Positions 31,478 to 39,275 of a DNA stretch of 39,275 bases are shown in pieces; position 1 is the first letter of the stretch; each line of letters starts with the position of its first letter. The notes beneath the pieces were generated by a model. The model ran no database searches and was not told the DNA's origin. It saw nothing but the letters and a program-made list of their open reading frames with translations. Origin of the DNA: Marixanthomonas sp963974425 (GTDB lineage Bacteria; Bacteroidota; Bacteroidia; Flavobacteriales; Flavobacteriaceae); NCBI RefSeq assembly GCF_963974425.1, contig NZ_CAXBCK010000035.1, forward strand, positions 1 through 39,275. The letters are read 5' to 3'. The position numbers and the translations under genes are program-made.

Positions 31478-34400
31478 ATGAGCAAAAAGTTTAAAGAATA
31501 CAAGGGATTAGACCTTCCTAAGACAGCGACAGAAATACTTGATTTTTGGAATGAAAACAACATTTTCGAAAAGAGTATTTCCATTCGTGAAGGTAATGAG
31601 CCGTTTGTGTTTTTTGAAGGGCCTCCATCTGCAAATGGAATGCCAGGTATTCACCACGTGATGGCACGTTCTATTAAAGATATTTTTTGTCGCTACAAAA
31701 CCCAAAAAGGGTTTAAAGTGGATAGAAAAGCGGGTTGGGATACACACGGACTACCTATTGAATTGGGTGTTGAAAAAGAATTAGGCATTACCAAAGAAGA
31801 TATAGGGAAGAAAATTTCTGTTGAGGCTTACAACGATGCTTGTAAAAAAGCCGTTATGCGGTATACCGATGCATGGAACAAAGTAACCGAAGGCTATGGC
31901 TATTGGGTAGATATGGACGATCCATACATAACCTACAAGCCAAAATACATGGAAACGGTTTGGTGGTTGCTGAAAGAAATATACAACAAAGGCCTTATGT
32001 ACAAAGGCTACACCATACAACCGTACTCGCCAAAAGCGGGAACGGGTTTAAGTTCGCACGAACTAAACCAACCAGGAACATATCAAGATGTTACCGATAC
32101 GACTGTAGTGGCTCAATTTAAAGCCGTTGCAGATATATTGCCAGATTTTTTAGCTGAAGAAAGTAACAACATCTTCCTTTTAGCTTGGACAACCACACCT
32201 TGGACATTGCCAAGTAACACGGCGCTTACCGTAGGAAAGAAGATTGACTACGTATTAGTAAAAACCTACAACCAATACACATTTGAGCCTATTTACGTAG
32301 TACTTGCTAAAAACTTAGTAGGGAAACAATTTGGCGGGAAATATGAAGAAAAACCAAATGAAGAAGTCCTTGACAGTTATAAACAAGGCGATAAAAAGAT
32401 ACCGTATTTCATTGTAAAAGAATTTAAGGGGAAAGACCTGTTAGATATTCGATACGAGCAGTTATTGGATTACGCAAAACCTTACGAAAACCCTGAGAAT
32501 GCCTTCCGTGTAATTGCGGGGGATTTTGTGACAACCGAAGATGGTACTGGTATTGTACATACCGCGCCAACCTTTGGTGCAGACGATGCCAAAGTAGCCA
32601 AAGAAGCTACACCGGAAGTTCCGCCGTTATTGGTTAAAAATGAAAATGGCGATTTAGTTCCGTTGGTGGATTTACAAGGAAAATTCCGTCCAGAGATGAA
32701 AGAGTTGGCCGGAAAATATGTAAAAAACGAATATTACGACGATGGCGAAGCACCTGAAAAATCAGTCGATGTTGAATTAGTCATCAAATTGAAAACCGAA
32801 AACAGAGCTTTTCACGTTGAAAAATATGTACACAGCTACCCAAACTGCTGGCGTACCGATAAGCCTATTTTATACTATCCATTAGATTCTTGGTTTATAA
32901 AAGTGACGGAATTTAAAGATCGTATGCACGATTTAAATAAAACCATCAACTGGAAACCAAAAGCAACTGGAGAAGGTCGTTTTGGGAACTGGTTGGCGAA
33001 TGCAAACGACTGGAACTTGTCTCGTTCGCGTTATTGGGGAATTCCGTTACCGCTTTGGAGAACTGAAGATGGCAAGGAAGAAAAATGCATTGGTAGCATA
33101 GAAGAGCTGAAAACCGAAATGGAAAAAGCTGTTGCAGCTGGCGTTATGGATAAAGCAATTTATGAAGACTTTACCCCCGGCGATTTTTCAGAAGAAAACT
33201 ATGATACGGTAGATTTACATAAAAACATTGTTGACGGAATTACACTTGTTTCAGAAAGTGGAAAACCAATGAAGCGCGAAGCCGATCTAATCGATGTGTG
33301 GTTTGATAGCGGAAGTATGCCATATGCACAATGGCATTACCCTTTCGAAAACAAAGACAAAGTAGAGCAAACGTGGCGCAAAGCCGATTTTATTGCTGAA
33401 GGTGTGGATCAAACTCGTGGTTGGTTCTATACCTTGCACGCGATTGCTACGATGATTTTTGATGATGTTGCTTATAAAAATGTAGTGAGTAATGGTCTGG
33501 TGCTGGATAAAAATGGACAGAAAATGTCCAAACGGTTGGGCAATGCTGTAGATCCGTTTGAAACACTTAATACCTACGGTCCCGATGCTACACGTTGGTA
33601 CATGATTAGCAATGCGAATCCTTGGGATAACTTGAAATTTGACTTGGATGGTATTTCGGAAGTGCGTAATAAATTCTTCGGAACACTTTACAATACCTAT
33701 AGTTTTTTCAGTTTATATGCCAATTTGGACAACTTTACCTATGCTGAAGCAGATGTACTGTTAGAAAAACGCCCTGAAATAGACCGATGGATTCTTTCAG
33801 AATTACATACCCTTGTTGAAAAAGTAGATACTTTTTATAGCGATTATGAGCCTACAAAAGCAACGCGTGCGATTTCAGAGTTTGTGCAAGAAAACTTAAG
33901 TAACTGGTTTGTGCGATTAAGCAGAAGACGCTATTGGAAAGGAAGCTATAACGACGATAAAATTTCGGCTTATCAAACACTGTATACATGTTTAGAAACC
34001 ATAGCAAAATTAGGCGCGCCGGTGGCTCCATTCTTTATGGATCGTTTGTATAAAGATTTAACCGAAGGAGTTGAAAAAGAAGGAAAAGAGTCGGTTCACG
34101 TAAGTGATTTCCCAAAAGCAGATAGTTCGTTTATAGATAAAACGTTAGAACGTAAAATGCAGCGGGCACAAACAATCTCATCGCTTGTTTTATCTTTACG
34201 TCAACGTGAAAAAATAAAAGTGCGTCAACCACTACAGAAAATAATGATTCCAGTTTTAGATGAAACCGTTAAAACTGAAATTGAAGCAGTGGAAGATTTG
34301 ATAAAATCTGAAGTAAACGTAAAAGAGATTAAACTAATTGATGAGGCTTCAGGGTTACTTGTAAAACAAATAAAACCTGACTTTAAAAAATTAGGGCCTC

Positions 34401-34882
34401 GTTTTGGTAAAGACATGAAATTAGTAGCGCAAACAATTACAGGATTTGGTCAAGAAGAGATAGCGGTACTTGAAAAAGAAGGTGAAATTTCAGTAGAAAT
34501 TAACGAAAAAAATACTACATTGAGCCTTGATGACGTTATAATAAGTTCTCAAGATATTGAAGGTTGGCTAGTTGCAAATACTAACGGAATTACCGTAGCC
34601 CTCGATGTAACTATTACACCTTCTCTTAAAAATGAAGGAATCGCGAGAGAATTGGTAAACCGAATTCAAAACCTACGAAAAGATTCAGGGTTTGAAGTAA
34701 CTGATCGAGTAGAAGTAACTATTAAAGATGATGAAAAGCTTAAACCGGCAGTAGAAGAAAATCTTGAATATATTAAAGAAGAAACATTAACCGAAATTTT
34801 GCAATTTGATAATGAAGTGAGCAATGGTACAGAAATTGCTTTTGATGATATTGCAACCTTAATGGAAATAAAAAAACACTAG
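31478..34882 (+). CDS. ileS: Isoleucine--tRNA ligase
   Basis: 1134 residues from the ATG at 31478 (MSKKFKEYKG); ATG at 31466 is also possible. The long upstream opening to 31271 overlaps the porin gene and includes a TACTTTCG -7-like box (31445-31452), so it is rejected. The class I HIGH motif appears as GIHH (57-60) within PPSANGMPGIHHVMARS and KMSKR is at 682-686. The editing (CP1) domain contains WTTTPWTLPSNTAL and GTGIVHTAPTFGADD. The enzyme charges tRNA-Ile. Length and sequence match the long Bacteroidota/eukaryote-like type. The DksA-like gene follows by two bases. Confidence 0.97.
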   Translation: MSKKFKEYKGLDLPKTATEILDFWNENNIFEKSISIREGNEPFVFFEGPPSANGMPGIHHVMARSIKDIFCRYKTQKGFKVDRKAGWDTHGLPIELGVEKELGITKEDIGKKISVEAYNDACKKAVMRYTDAWNKVTEGYGYWVDMDDPYITYKPKYMETVWWLLKEIYNKGLMYKGYTIQPYSPKAGTGLSSHELNQPGTYQDVTDTTVVAQFKAVADILPDFLAEESNNIFLLAWTTTPWTLPSNTALTVGKKIDYVLVKTYNQYTFEPIYVVLAKNLVGKQFGGKYEEKPNEEVLDSYKQGDKKIPYFIVKEFKGKDLLDIRYEQLLDYAKPYENPENAFRVIAGDFVTTEDGTGIVHTAPTFGADDAKVAKEATPEVPPLLVKNENGDLVPLVDLQGKFRPEMKELAGKYVKNEYYDDGEAPEKSVDVELVIKLKTENRAFHVEKYVHSYPNCWRTDKPILYYPLDSWFIKVTEFKDRMHDLNKTINWKPKATGEGRFGNWLANANDWNLSRSRYWGIPLPLWRTEDGKEEKCIGSIEELKTEMEKAVAAGVMDKAIYEDFTPGDFSEENYDTVDLHKNIVDGITLVSESGKPMKREADLIDVWFDSGSMPYAQWHYPFENKDKVEQTWRKADFIAEGVDQTRGWFYTLHAIATMIFDDVAYKNVVSNGLVLDKNGQKMSKRLGNAVDPFETLNTYGPDATRWYMISNANPWDNLKFDLDGISEVRNKFFGTLYNTYSFFSLYANLDNFTYAEADVLLEKRPEIDRWILSELHTLVEKVDTFYSDYEPTKATRAISEFVQENLSNWFVRLSRRRYWKGSYNDDKISAYQTLYTCLETIAKLGAPVAPFFMDRLYKDLTEGVEKEGKESVHVSDFPKADSSFIDKTLERKMQRAQTISSLVLSLRQREKIKVRQPLQKIMIPVLDETVKTEIEAVEDLIKSEVNVKEIKLIDEASGLLVKQIKPDFKKLGPRFGKDMKLVAQTITGFGQEEIAVLEKEGEISVEINEKNTTLSLDDVIISSQDIEGWLVANTNGITVALDVTITPSLKNEGIARELVNRIQNLRKDSGFEVTDRVEVTIKDDEKLKPAVEENLEYIKEETLTEILQFDNEVSNGTEIAFDDIATLMEIKKH

Positions 34883-34884
34883 AT

Positions 34885-35268
34885 ATGGCAAATGACGTAA
34901 AAACCCGATACAGCGATAAAGAGCTGGAAGAATTTAAAGTATTGATTCAGGGAAAAATAGAAAAGGCGAAAGAACAATTAGAATTAATTAAAAGTTCTTA
35001 TAAAAACGATAGTACTAACGGTACTGACGATACCTCACCAACGTTTAAGGCGTTTGATGAAGGTAGTAAAGTAATGAGCAAAGAAGCAAACTCACAATTA
35101 GCTATTCGTCAAGAAAAGTTTATTCGCGACCTTAAAAATGCATTAATTAGAATTGAAAATAAAAGCTACGGCGTGTGCCGTGTAACTGGAAAATTAATTA
35201 ATCCAGAGCGTTTAAAATTAGTGCCACATGCAACTTTAAGTATTGAAGCTAAAAACATGCAAAAGTAA
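34885..35268 (+). CDS. TraR/DksA-like protein lacking most zinc cysteines
   Basis: A 127-residue DksA/TraR-type protein with an N-terminal coiled coil (about 10-92) and the C-terminal finger region YGVCRVTGKLINPERLKLVPHATLSIEAK (95-123). Aligned by eye to DksA, the four zinc cysteines correspond to C98, T101, S119 and A122, so only one remains and zinc binding is unlikely in the usual way. DksA-like factors bind the secondary channel of RNA polymerase. The gene directly follows ileS and precedes lspA, a recurring flavobacterial order. The ATG is two bases after the ileS stop. Confidence 0.88.
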   Translation: MANDVKTRYSDKELEEFKVLIQGKIEKAKEQLELIKSSYKNDSTNGTDDTSPTFKAFDEGSKVMSKEANSQLAIRQEKFIRDLKNALIRIENKSYGVCRVTGKLINPERLKLVPHATLSIEAKNMQK

Positions 35269-35388
35269 ATACAGCTTGTATAGCTCGATCACATAGAGCG
35301 AGTACATTCTAAAAAGAATATTAGAATGCAGTATTTTTTGATTTACTTAAATATCGCACTTTAAATAATTAAGTGCTTTAAAAAATAC
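35269..35388 (+). other. Hairpin-rich spacer after the DksA-like gene
   Basis: Several short dyads occur: GCTC...GAGC (35283-35310 area), CATTCT...AGAATG (35306-35329 area), and GCACTT...AAGTGC (35356-35376). They precede the terminator at 35389. No coding frame or tRNA is visible. Confidence 0.5.
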
Positions 35389-35411
35389 GCCCCAAATTCT
35401 GGGGCTTTTTT
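35389..35411 (+). terminator. Terminator running into the next ATG
   Basis: GCCCCA (35389-35394) and TGGGGC (35400-35405) form a perfect 6-bp stem with an AATTC loop, followed by T6 (35406-35411). The ATG of the next gene begins at 35412, immediately after the last T. Confidence 0.9.
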
Positions 35412-36041
35412 ATGCTAAAATTTATTATAATATTAGTAGGTGTCTTTTTGTTGACAACTGAAGCTATGGCTCAAAAGGTTCTTCAGAAAGAGTTTAGTGC
35501 GTTAGGTTTTGAAACTTTAATTATTGAGTCTGATGATGTATTTACCATAGACATTTCAGCAAAAAAGACAGATAAAATCAAAATTCGTACTCATATTGAA
35601 GGCGAAAACTACGAAAGTGTAGTTGTAAATACTTCTGAAGCTCATAAAACCTTGACACTTTCAACTGGATATTCCCCATTTTTTAAAAAGGAGAATGATA
35701 AACTAGCTGCTCATAAAATTATTGCGATTGATATGATTGTAACTATTCCTGAAAGTATGCAGGTAGAAATACGGTCAAAAATCGCTTCGGTAACTGGAAA
35801 AGGAGCCTATGATAACTTTTTTGTGGCCTTAGAAAACGGAACGTGTTTGCTAAACAATTTTAAAGGAAATGCTACTCTGTATACCAAAGAGGGAGCTATT
35901 ACCGTTTATGCAAAACCGGTCGTTACAGGGCAAGCTGTTTCTAAAAAAGGAACTACTTTAAATCAACTACCTAAAACAGGAAAATATAAAATTAATGCCG
36001 AAAGTATAACAGGCTCAATCACACTGCTGCAAACCGAATAA
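35412..36041 (+). CDS. Exported DUF4097-like beta-repeat protein
   Basis: 209 residues with a signal peptide (MLKFIIILVGVFLLTTEAMA, cleavage before QK). The mature part is a string of short beta strands (FTIDISAKKTDKIKIRTHIEG; AIDMIVTIPESMQVEIRSKIASVTGKG; NATLYTKEGAITVYA; KYKINAESITGSITLLQTE) typical of DUF4097/auto-transporter-head-like beta-helix proteins. The site is probably periplasm or outer surface; the role is unknown. The start codon follows a transcription terminator directly, so expression must come from read-through or a promoter within the terminator region. The next in-frame Met is M19, inside the signal, so the start is firm. Confidence 0.8.
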   Translation: MLKFIIILVGVFLLTTEAMAQKVLQKEFSALGFETLIIESDDVFTIDISAKKTDKIKIRTHIEGENYESVVVNTSEAHKTLTLSTGYSPFFKKENDKLAAHKIIAIDMIVTIPESMQVEIRSKIASVTGKGAYDNFFVALENGTCLLNNFKGNATLYTKEGAITVYAKPVVTGQAVSKKGTTLNQLPKTGKYKINAESITGSITLLQTE

Positions 36042-36047
36042 TATTGT

Positions 36048-36055
36048 TATTTTTG
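36048..36055 (+). promoter_or_regulatory. -7 box TATTTTTG before lspA
   Basis: Exact TAnnTTTG match six bases after the previous stop and 18 bases before the lspA ATG. Confidence 0.5.
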
Positions 36056-36073
36056 CAGCTGTTAAAATAACTT

Positions 36074-36682
36074 ATGTCACTAAAGAAGGCTTCCTTTATT
36101 ATAATTTTGGTTCTGTTAATCGACCAAATTTCAAAAGTATATATTAAAACTAACTTTATTTTAGGTGAAGAAATCCCTGTTTTTGATTGGTTTAGCATTC
36201 TTTTTGTAGAAAACGAAGGGATGGCTTGGGGTGCTAAAATACCTGGAGAGTACGGAAAATTATTTCTTACACTATTCCGCTTAGTTGCTATCGTAGGGAT
36301 TGGGTATTGGCTGTGGGATTCGGTTCGTAAGCGTGCATCTCGCGTATTAGTGGTTTCGATTGCTCTTATTTTTGCAGGTGCTTTCGGAAATATCGTAGAT
36401 TCTGTTTTCTACGGAATCATCTTTGACGATAGCCACAATCAACTTGCTAGTTTTATGCCAGCAGACGGCGGTTATGGTACACTGTTCCACGGGAAAGTGG
36501 TGGATATGCTTTATTTTCCGCTATGGAAAGGCTATTTGCCTGAATGGCTTCCGTTCTGGGGTGGTAATTACTTTACGTTCTTTGAGCCCGTATTTAATGT
36601 TGCCGACACCTCTATAAGTGTGGGAGTAATATTGTTATTACTTTTCCATAAAAAAGCGTTTCCAGATAAAGAAGAAGAATAA
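36074..36682 (+). CDS. lspA: Lipoprotein signal peptidase (signal peptidase II)
   Basis: A 202-residue inner-membrane aspartic protease that cleaves lipoprotein signal peptides; it would process lipoproteins such as those at 2122 and 3066. TM segments lie at about 6-22, 65-82, 90-107 and 180-195. Conserved features are DQISK (17-21), FVENEGMAWG (44-53), GNIVDS (105-110), VVDM (142-145) and FNVADTS (174-180); the catalytic Asp pair is among D109, D144 and D178. A loop of about 25 residues between GNIVDS and VVDM is longer than in Proteobacteria, common in this phylum. Confidence 0.95.
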   Translation: MSLKKASFIIILVLLIDQISKVYIKTNFILGEEIPVFDWFSILFVENEGMAWGAKIPGEYGKLFLTLFRLVAIVGIGYWLWDSVRKRASRVLVVSIALIFAGAFGNIVDSVFYGIIFDDSHNQLASFMPADGGYGTLFHGKVVDMLYFPLWKGYLPEWLPFWGGNYFTFFEPVFNVADTSISVGVILLLLFHKKAFPDKEEE

Positions 36683-36696
36683 GAAGAATCTCTCTT

Positions 36697-37116
36697 TTAC
36701 AAAGTAGTAGGCGCTAAACAGCTAAACGGCTCAATTGGTATATTTCTCAGTATCCAAAAAGCAACTACAATTCCAAAATAGATATAAATAAACGTATTGT
36801 TGTAAAAAAACGAAACTCGGTATTTGGTTTGGTTCACAAAATTATACAACGTTATTCCTACACTATAAATAAGAATGGGTAAAGAAAGCACCAATAACGG
36901 ATTGTACCTAAAAGCTCCAAATATATTGAAATGTACCAATTGGTGTAAGGCGCGTTGCGAACCACAACCAGGGCAATGTAGCCCAGTTATAAAGTGAAAA
37001 GGACAGGGTATAAAAAATGAACTTTCATTAGGATTGTATTGAAAAAATACAATTATAGCAATCCCAATGAAAGTTATAATGGTAAGAAATTTACCTGTTT
37101 TTTTAATATCCACCAC
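36697..37116 (-). CDS. DUF2752 domain membrane protein
   Basis: About 139 residues. The start is uncertain: GTG codons at 37116, 37113 or 37140 are all in frame and no ATG exists; all overlap the end of the CD225 gene. The DUF2752 signature is present: CPFHFITGLHCPGCGSQRALHQL, with CPGCGxxRA central. There are TM helices at about 9-28, 60-80 and 100-122. The function is unknown. DUF2752 proteins in Bacteroidota are often encoded next to CD225/TM2-type small membrane proteins, as here. Overlap implies co-translation with the upstream gene. Confidence 0.85.
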   Translation of the reverse strand: MVDIKKTGKFLTIITFIGIAIIVFFQYNPNESSFFIPCPFHFITGLHCPGCGSQRALHQLVHFNIFGAFRYNPLLVLSLPILIYSVGITLYNFVNQTKYRVSFFYNNTFIYIYFGIVVAFWILRNIPIEPFSCLAPTTL

Positions 37117-37396
37117 CTGACATAAGGCCACCGGCAACACCTATAGCCATCAATATAATGTATAATACAAGAAAAGCTCCTGTTATAACTGCACCCCAGA
37201 TAGCCCATTTTTTCGCTTCGTCAGCAGATTTTTGAGCTCCAGCGTAGTCGCCTTGTTCATATAATTCGTTTACTTTAGTTGATTTAATGATTGATACAAT
37301 CCCCAATGGCAAACAGCAAAGCACTGTGCATAAAATAGCCCATACTAGGTGGTTGTCGGGTTTTTGAGGTCGGTTTGTTACTTCTTGTTGTTCCAT
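37103..37396 (-). CDS. CD225/dispanin family small membrane protein
   Basis: 97 residues with two TM helices (about 18-38 and 70-90). The conserved CD225 core is HLVWAILCTVLCCLPLGIVSIIKSTKVNELYEQGDYAGAQKSADEAKKWAIWG, shared with interferon-induced transmembrane proteins. The C-terminus is glycine-rich (GGLMSGGGY). The bacterial role is unknown. The 3' end overlaps the DUF2752 gene by 12-38 bases depending on its start. The gene ends a minus-strand gap of 43 bp from the cyclo-ligase gene upstream. Confidence 0.9.
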   Translation of the reverse strand: MEQQEVTNRPQKPDNHLVWAILCTVLCCLPLGIVSIIKSTKVNELYEQGDYAGAQKSADEAKKWAIWGAVITGAFLVLYIILMAIGVAGGLMSGGGY

Positions 37397-37439
37397 AAAG
37401 TTAATTTAGTTTTTAAGAAACTCAAATATAGATAGTTTT

Positions 37440-38000
37440 TTAAAAACAAATTACTTTTTCGGGTGTAATACAGTAATGCAAGGGAATATCTGTTTCTTCA
37501 ACAGCGATGCTTTTTTCAGGAGGAAAGAAAGATAGCCCAACAAATAGTGCGTCAGGTTTACAGTTGGCTAAAAAGCGATCGTAAAAGCCCTTTCCGTAGC
37601 CAATTCTATTTCCTTTTTCATCATACGCTAAAAGTGGAACGAAAATAACATCTAGTTTTTCTGCAGGAATTTCAATACCATCAACTGGCTCAGGAATACC
37701 GTGTTTTGAAATTTTAATTACCGTATTTTCTTGTAACAAATAGTGCTTTAATTTGCCTGTTTTAAATTCAGATTTTGAAACGACGATACTTTTATCTTTC
37801 CCTTGTAGAATATGCATTATATATTCTGTATTCACTTCCTTATACGATTGAATAGGAAGAAAGATATGATAATAGGTTTCTTCCCAAATAGGAAGTTTCA
37901 ATGCTTGATTAGCGATTTGAAGGCTATGTTCTTCTATGGCTGAAGATGAAAGCTGTTCCCTTCGGTTCTTATAGGCTGTTCTAAGTTGTACTTTGTCCAT
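37440..38000 (-). CDS. 5-formyltetrahydrofolate cyclo-ligase
   Basis: A 186-residue enzyme of the 5-FTHF cyclo-ligase (MTHFS) family, which converts 5-formyl-THF to methenyl-THF using ATP in folate metabolism. The N-terminal helix MDKVQLRTAYKNRREQLS is typical, and the signature LLAYDEKGNRIGYGKGFYDRFL (about 122-143) carries the glycine-rich phosphate-binding loop. The C-terminus is DIPLHYCITPEKVI. It is cytosolic and of normal length. The ATG overlaps the preceding gene's stop by one base. Confidence 0.94.
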   Translation of the reverse strand: MDKVQLRTAYKNRREQLSSSAIEEHSLQIANQALKLPIWEETYYHIFLPIQSYKEVNTEYIMHILQGKDKSIVVSKSEFKTGKLKHYLLQENTVIKISKHGIPEPVDGIEIPAEKLDVIFVPLLAYDEKGNRIGYGKGFYDRFLANCKPDALFVGLSFFPPEKSIAVEETDIPLHYCITPEKVICF

Positions 38001-38998
38001 TAGTAGTCTTCTTCCTCTTTTTCTGAAATAGGCGAATTTTCTGTTGAAATATGAAAAATAGCATCCCCTTGATAGATAATAGGCGATTGATTTACGTTGA
38101 TAATGTAGCCATCATTAGGCGAAAGCACTTTAAATCGCATCGTTCCGTAAGGATCAGTAATAGTAGCCAGAAATTCGCCTTTTACCACGTGCTTGTGACA
38201 TGGAACCTTAATGTGCAACAAGCCACTTTTTTGAGCACGTAACCATTTGCTTTTTTCAATTAAGACACTTTTTGTTTTTGCTTTTGGTACTTCAAAAGTA
38301 TCTTGAAGCATATCCAGATGCTTTAAAACCCGAGCAATACCGTCAACACCGTGTTTGGCAATATGTTTGTCGCTTTCCAAAGATTTTCCGCCTTCAAATA
38401 ATAAGGTCGGGATATTCATACTGTCACAGGTTTCTCGATATGATTTTTTCAACAAGCTTGAATACACTATAAACGGTGGATTGAATACTTGAGCTAAACT
38501 CAACAATTTTTCATCATTAGGTTTAATACGAATCTGTGCCGCATTAAACCGACTTGCGCCACCGGTATGAAAATCTAAACAATAATCTGCGTGGGGAACA
38601 ATTTCCTTACTAAAATGATAGGCAACCCTACTGGCTAAAGAACCGTGCTTAGTTCCCGGAAACTTACGGTTTAAATCTTTACCATCTGGAAATTCTCGTT
38701 GGGCGTTTAAAAATCCGAATACGTTTAAAATAGGAATGCAAATTACAGTACCGCGTTTGGGGCGGTTCATTTTTTTGGCAATTAGTTGTCGTACCACCTC
38801 AACACCGTTTACTTCATCACCATGAATACCAGCAGTTATCAAAATAGTTGGTCCAGGTTCTATAGCACGTTCCACGATAATAGGAATTTCAACCTTGGTT
38901 CCAGTATATAGTTTAGCGATACTGAAATTAAGTTTTTTACTTTCGCCCGGTGCTATCTTTGTTTTCAGAAGTATTAAATCGGTGTTTTCTTCTGCCAT
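38000..38998 (-). CDS. Succinylglutamate desuccinylase/aspartoacylase family protein
   Basis: A 332-residue M14-type zinc hydrolase. Zinc ligands are H59 and E62 (GIHGDEVNG) and H144 (DFHTGG), with substrate-contact DLNRKFPG (108-115). The C-terminal region (about 245-320) is a lipoyl/biotinyl-like beta-barrel (SGLLHIKVPCHKHVVKGEFLATITD). The family removes acyl or amino acid groups from N-acyl amino acids. Neighbouring rimK suggests a role in reversing or editing glutamate tagging, but this is inference. The 5' end is two bases from rimK and the 3' end overlaps the cyclo-ligase gene by one base. Confidence 0.92.
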   Translation of the reverse strand: MAEENTDLILLKTKIAPGESKKLNFSIAKLYTGTKVEIPIIVERAIEPGPTILITAGIHGDEVNGVEVVRQLIAKKMNRPKRGTVICIPILNVFGFLNAQREFPDGKDLNRKFPGTKHGSLASRVAYHFSKEIVPHADYCLDFHTGGASRFNAAQIRIKPNDEKLLSLAQVFNPPFIVYSSLLKKSYRETCDSMNIPTLLFEGGKSLESDKHIAKHGVDGIARVLKHLDMLQDTFEVPKAKTKSVLIEKSKWLRAQKSGLLHIKVPCHKHVVKGEFLATITDPYGTMRFKVLSPNDGYIINVNQSPIIYQGDAIFHISTENSPISEKEEEDY

Positions 38999-39000
38999 AG

Positions 39001-39275
39001 TTATACGTTTCGTTCTATATATTTTATAATGGTTGTGGCAATATCTTTTCCAGTTGCAGCTTCAATCCCTTCTAACCCCGGTGACGAATTTACTTCTAGA
39101 ATTAAAGGGCCTCTATCTGACTGTAACATATCAACCCCTGCAATACCTAAACCCATAGCTTTGGCAGCTTTTAAGGCAGCTATTTCTTCTTCATCACTTA
39201 GCGTTATGATAGATGCGTTTCCACCACGGTGTAAGTTTGAACGGAATTCTCCTTCTTTTCCTTGCCGTTTCATAG
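39001..39275 (-). CDS. rimK: RimK, ribosomal protein S6 modification ATP-grasp ligase, 5'-truncated by window
   Basis: Only the C-terminal part of about 91 residues is in the window; the ATG at 39273 is internal to the family sequence and the true start lies beyond the edge. The segment MKRQGKEGEFRSNLHRGGNAS is the RimK ATP-grasp signature. The metal-binding strand LILEVNSSPGLEGIE follows, and the C-terminus IIKYIERNV matches RimK of E. coli. RimK adds glutamate residues to the C-terminus of ribosomal protein S6. It is the first visible gene of the operon with the aspartoacylase-like gene. Confidence 0.93.
   Translation of the reverse strand, partial: MKRQGKEGEFRSNLHRGGNASIITLSDEEEIAALKAAKAMGLGIAGVDMLQSDRGPLILEVNSSPGLEGIEAATGKDIATTIIKYIERNV

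Noticed and set aside
1..39275. Search for tRNA, rRNA, CRISPR arrays, integrase or transposase genes
   Set aside because: No T-arm-like GTTCRANNC contexts with acceptor stems, spaced direct repeats, or recombinase motifs were seen by eye; a dedicated scan was not possible.

Overview
The window reads as chromosomal DNA of a member of the Flavobacteriaceae (Bacteroidota). It is AT-rich, start sites rarely have a Shine-Dalgarno, and several genes are preceded by the Bacteroidota -7 box TAnnTTTG. Family markers include the full Bat aerotolerance operon, DUF4382 and DUF6268 proteins, a long IleS and a DksA-like protein that has lost most of its zinc cysteines. I see no rRNA, tRNA, CRISPR array, prophage or intact insertion sequence, so this is mostly core genome with small mobile or repetitive remnants.

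Layout. 1-1974 (minus): the 3'-truncated end of an AlbA_2 (Schlafen-type) protein and an SDR oxidoreductase, separated by a nested inverted repeat. 2020-3541 (plus): two lipoproteins that share a C-terminal domain and near-identical promoters, each with four helically phased GTTAA blocks. 3654-12845 (plus): MoxR ATPase, DUF58, a BatD-like membrane protein, BatA, BatB, BatC, BatD and BatE. Two intergenic repeat remnants sit inside this operon. 12915-15818 (plus): a small secreted protein, a beta-carbonic anhydrase-like protein and a SulP anion transporter, plausibly a bicarbonate uptake and interconversion unit. The carbonic anhydrase has Arg where the first zinc-ligand Cys should be. 15860-18565: CvpA, small conserved proteins and pheS. 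18566-22999 (minus): gpsA, a gene-poor gap with a sigma-54-like promoter, then nadD-gmk-yicC and a YheT-type hydrolase.

23065-25056 (plus): a TetR regulator with its own operator, an alpha/beta hydrolase and a hot-dog thioesterase. 25063-25208: a second compound inverted repeat. 25240-31322 (mainly minus): SnoaL-like protein, epimerase-like protein, a large M28 membrane peptidase, a CBS protein (plus), a zinc-ribbon protein, a NUMOD4/HNH-type protein and a DUF6268 outer-membrane protein. 31478-36682 (plus): ileS, a DksA-like gene, an exported beta-repeat-like protein and lspA. 36697-39275 (minus): DUF2752 and CD225/dispanin proteins, 5-formyl-THF cyclo-ligase, an aspartoacylase-family hydrolase and the 3' end of rimK.

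The points most worth following up are the duplicated GTTAA promoter architecture, the carbonic anhydrase ligand substitution, the orphan sigma-54-like transcription unit near 19665-19891, and the nearly leaderless self-regulated TetR promoter. All functional calls come from reading motifs by eye; no database search was run.
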